Source of the DNA: Acetobacteraceae bacterium
GTDB lineage: Bacteria; Pseudomonadota; Alphaproteobacteria; Acetobacterales; Acetobacteraceae
Reading direction: 5' to 3'
Length of the DNA stretch: 6,976 nt
Assembly (NCBI GenBank): GCA_947446625.1
Contig: CANFIE010000211.1
Coordinates: forward strand, 1-6,976
Part shown: positions 6,605 through 6,976 of the stretch, piece after piece
Layout: every line of letters starts with the position of its first letter
How positions within the stretch are numbered: position 1 is the stretch's first letter
Program-made: the position numbers and the translations under genes
Notes under the pieces: model-generated
Seen by the model: only the letters and a program-made list of their open reading frames with translations
What the model was told of the DNA's origin: nothing
The model's database searches: none

Positions 6605-6706
6605 TGGAGAACTATGCGCCCTGTTGGGCGCATTTCGTGCTCTGTGACCATTTGAAATTCAAGCAATATCCATTCTGATGATTCCATCAGAATGGATATT
6701 GCCCTA
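6605..6706. repeat. 102-bp two-hairpin dispersed repeat, copy 2 (degenerate at its edges)
   Basis: This is the second copy, same orientation and same length as 5592-5693, with 13 substitutions and no indels. The inner stem of the left hairpin (6614-6621 with 6626-6633) is intact, with loop TGTT. Its outer stem keeps five Watson-Crick pairs plus two G-T pairs on the + strand, with one mismatch. The right hairpin keeps an uninterrupted 18-bp stem (6663-6680 with 6685-6702) around ATTC. A6672/T6693 replace the G/C pair of copy 1 (5659/5680), a compensatory change. The right end provides the stop codon of the nitroreductase gene. The left end lies in the tectonin upstream region. Confidence 0.86.
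6659..6706. terminator. Right hairpin of repeat copy 2, possible transcription end of the nitroreductase gene
   Basis: The 18-bp stem with an ATTC loop begins two bases past the nitroreductase stop codon in the minus-strand transcript. It lies between that gene and the co-directional tectonin gene, so it could separate or attenuate transcription between them. Three mismatches open the base of the stem compared with copy 1. No U-tract follows, so terminator function is inferred from position and fold. Confidence 0.45.
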
Positions 6707-6976
6707 GCCGTTGAAGCCGACGAAGACCGTTGCTTCCGCGACGCTGCGGCGCTCGGACACGACGGCATTGGCCGGGAAGCTTTCATCCGGCCAGCCGAGC
6801 GCGATGCTTTTCATGATGACCTGGTCCGCTGCGATCCCGGCATGCTCGCGCACCACCGGGGACTGCATGATGCCCTGGCTGTTGATGACCGTGCCAAGCC
6901 CGCGCGACCAGGCCGCATTGACCAGGGCGTTGGTGACGGCGCCGCAGTCGAAGGGGGTATCGTCGCTGCCATCCAG
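6704..6976 (-). CDS. Nitroreductase-family flavoprotein, C-terminal part (runs off the window)
   Basis: This frame is open from the window edge to TAG (complement of 6704-6706), giving the last 90 residues; the start lies beyond position 6976. The sequence includes FDCGAVTNALVNAAWSRGLGT, followed by INSQGIMQSPVVREHAGI, then IALGWPDESFPANAVVSERR and VFVGFNG. These are typical of the C-terminal half of FMN-dependent nitroreductases: a helix ending in GLGT, the '(A/C)(L/I)G(W/Y)PD' strand, and the closing 'R..v.e...f.gf' segment. Such enzymes reduce nitroaromatics, quinones or related acceptors with NAD(P)H; the real substrate is unknown. The FMN-contacting N-terminal residues are not in view. 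It is co-directional with the tectonin gene, about 195 bases apart with repeat copy 2 between, so a shared operon is doubtful. Confidence 0.85.
   Translation of the reverse strand: MDGSDDTPFDCGAVTNALVNAAWSRGLGTVINSQGIMQSPVVREHAGIAADQVIMKSIALGWPDESFPANAVVSERRSVAEATVFVGFNG

Overview
The window is GC-rich bacterial DNA with long uninterrupted frames and strong G/C preference at third codon positions. Protein families, a Tat-like leader and the overall style suggest an alphaproteobacterium, plausibly in the Rhodospirillales/Acetobacteraceae. That placement is inference: there is no rRNA or other phylogenetic marker here.

Positions 1-5594 (+ strand) are one tightly packed operon, entered in its middle. 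It holds the C-terminal part of an extracellular solute-binding protein, two CUT1-type (MalF/MalG-like) permeases, a MalK/UgpC-like ATPase, and a 780-residue molybdopterin-binding subunit of the xanthine dehydrogenase/aldehyde oxidase/CO dehydrogenase large-subunit family. The junctions are TGAATG (abutting), TGATG (1-base overlap), a 4-base gap, and GTGA (4-base overlap). Together the genes would import a small organic solute and oxidise or hydroxylate it or a product of it. The Fe-S and FAD subunits usually needed by this enzyme family are not in the window.

Positions 5592-5693 and 6605-6706 hold two copies of a 102-bp, two-hairpin repeat. They have the same orientation and no gaps relative to each other, with 13 differences that include one compensatory pair change. 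Copy 1 starts exactly at the stop codon of the oxidoreductase gene and ends exactly at the stop codon of the convergent gene. Copy 2 ends exactly at the stop codon of the next minus-strand gene.

Positions 5691-6509 (- strand), between the repeats, encode a probably exported tectonin-type protein, predicted to be a six-bladed beta-propeller made of three two-blade duplications. Positions 6704-6976 (- strand) are the last 90 codons of a nitroreductase-family flavoprotein that continues past the window. No RNA genes, CRISPR arrays, transposases or phage genes were seen. The most unusual signal is the paired stop-codon-bounded repeat flanking the propeller gene.
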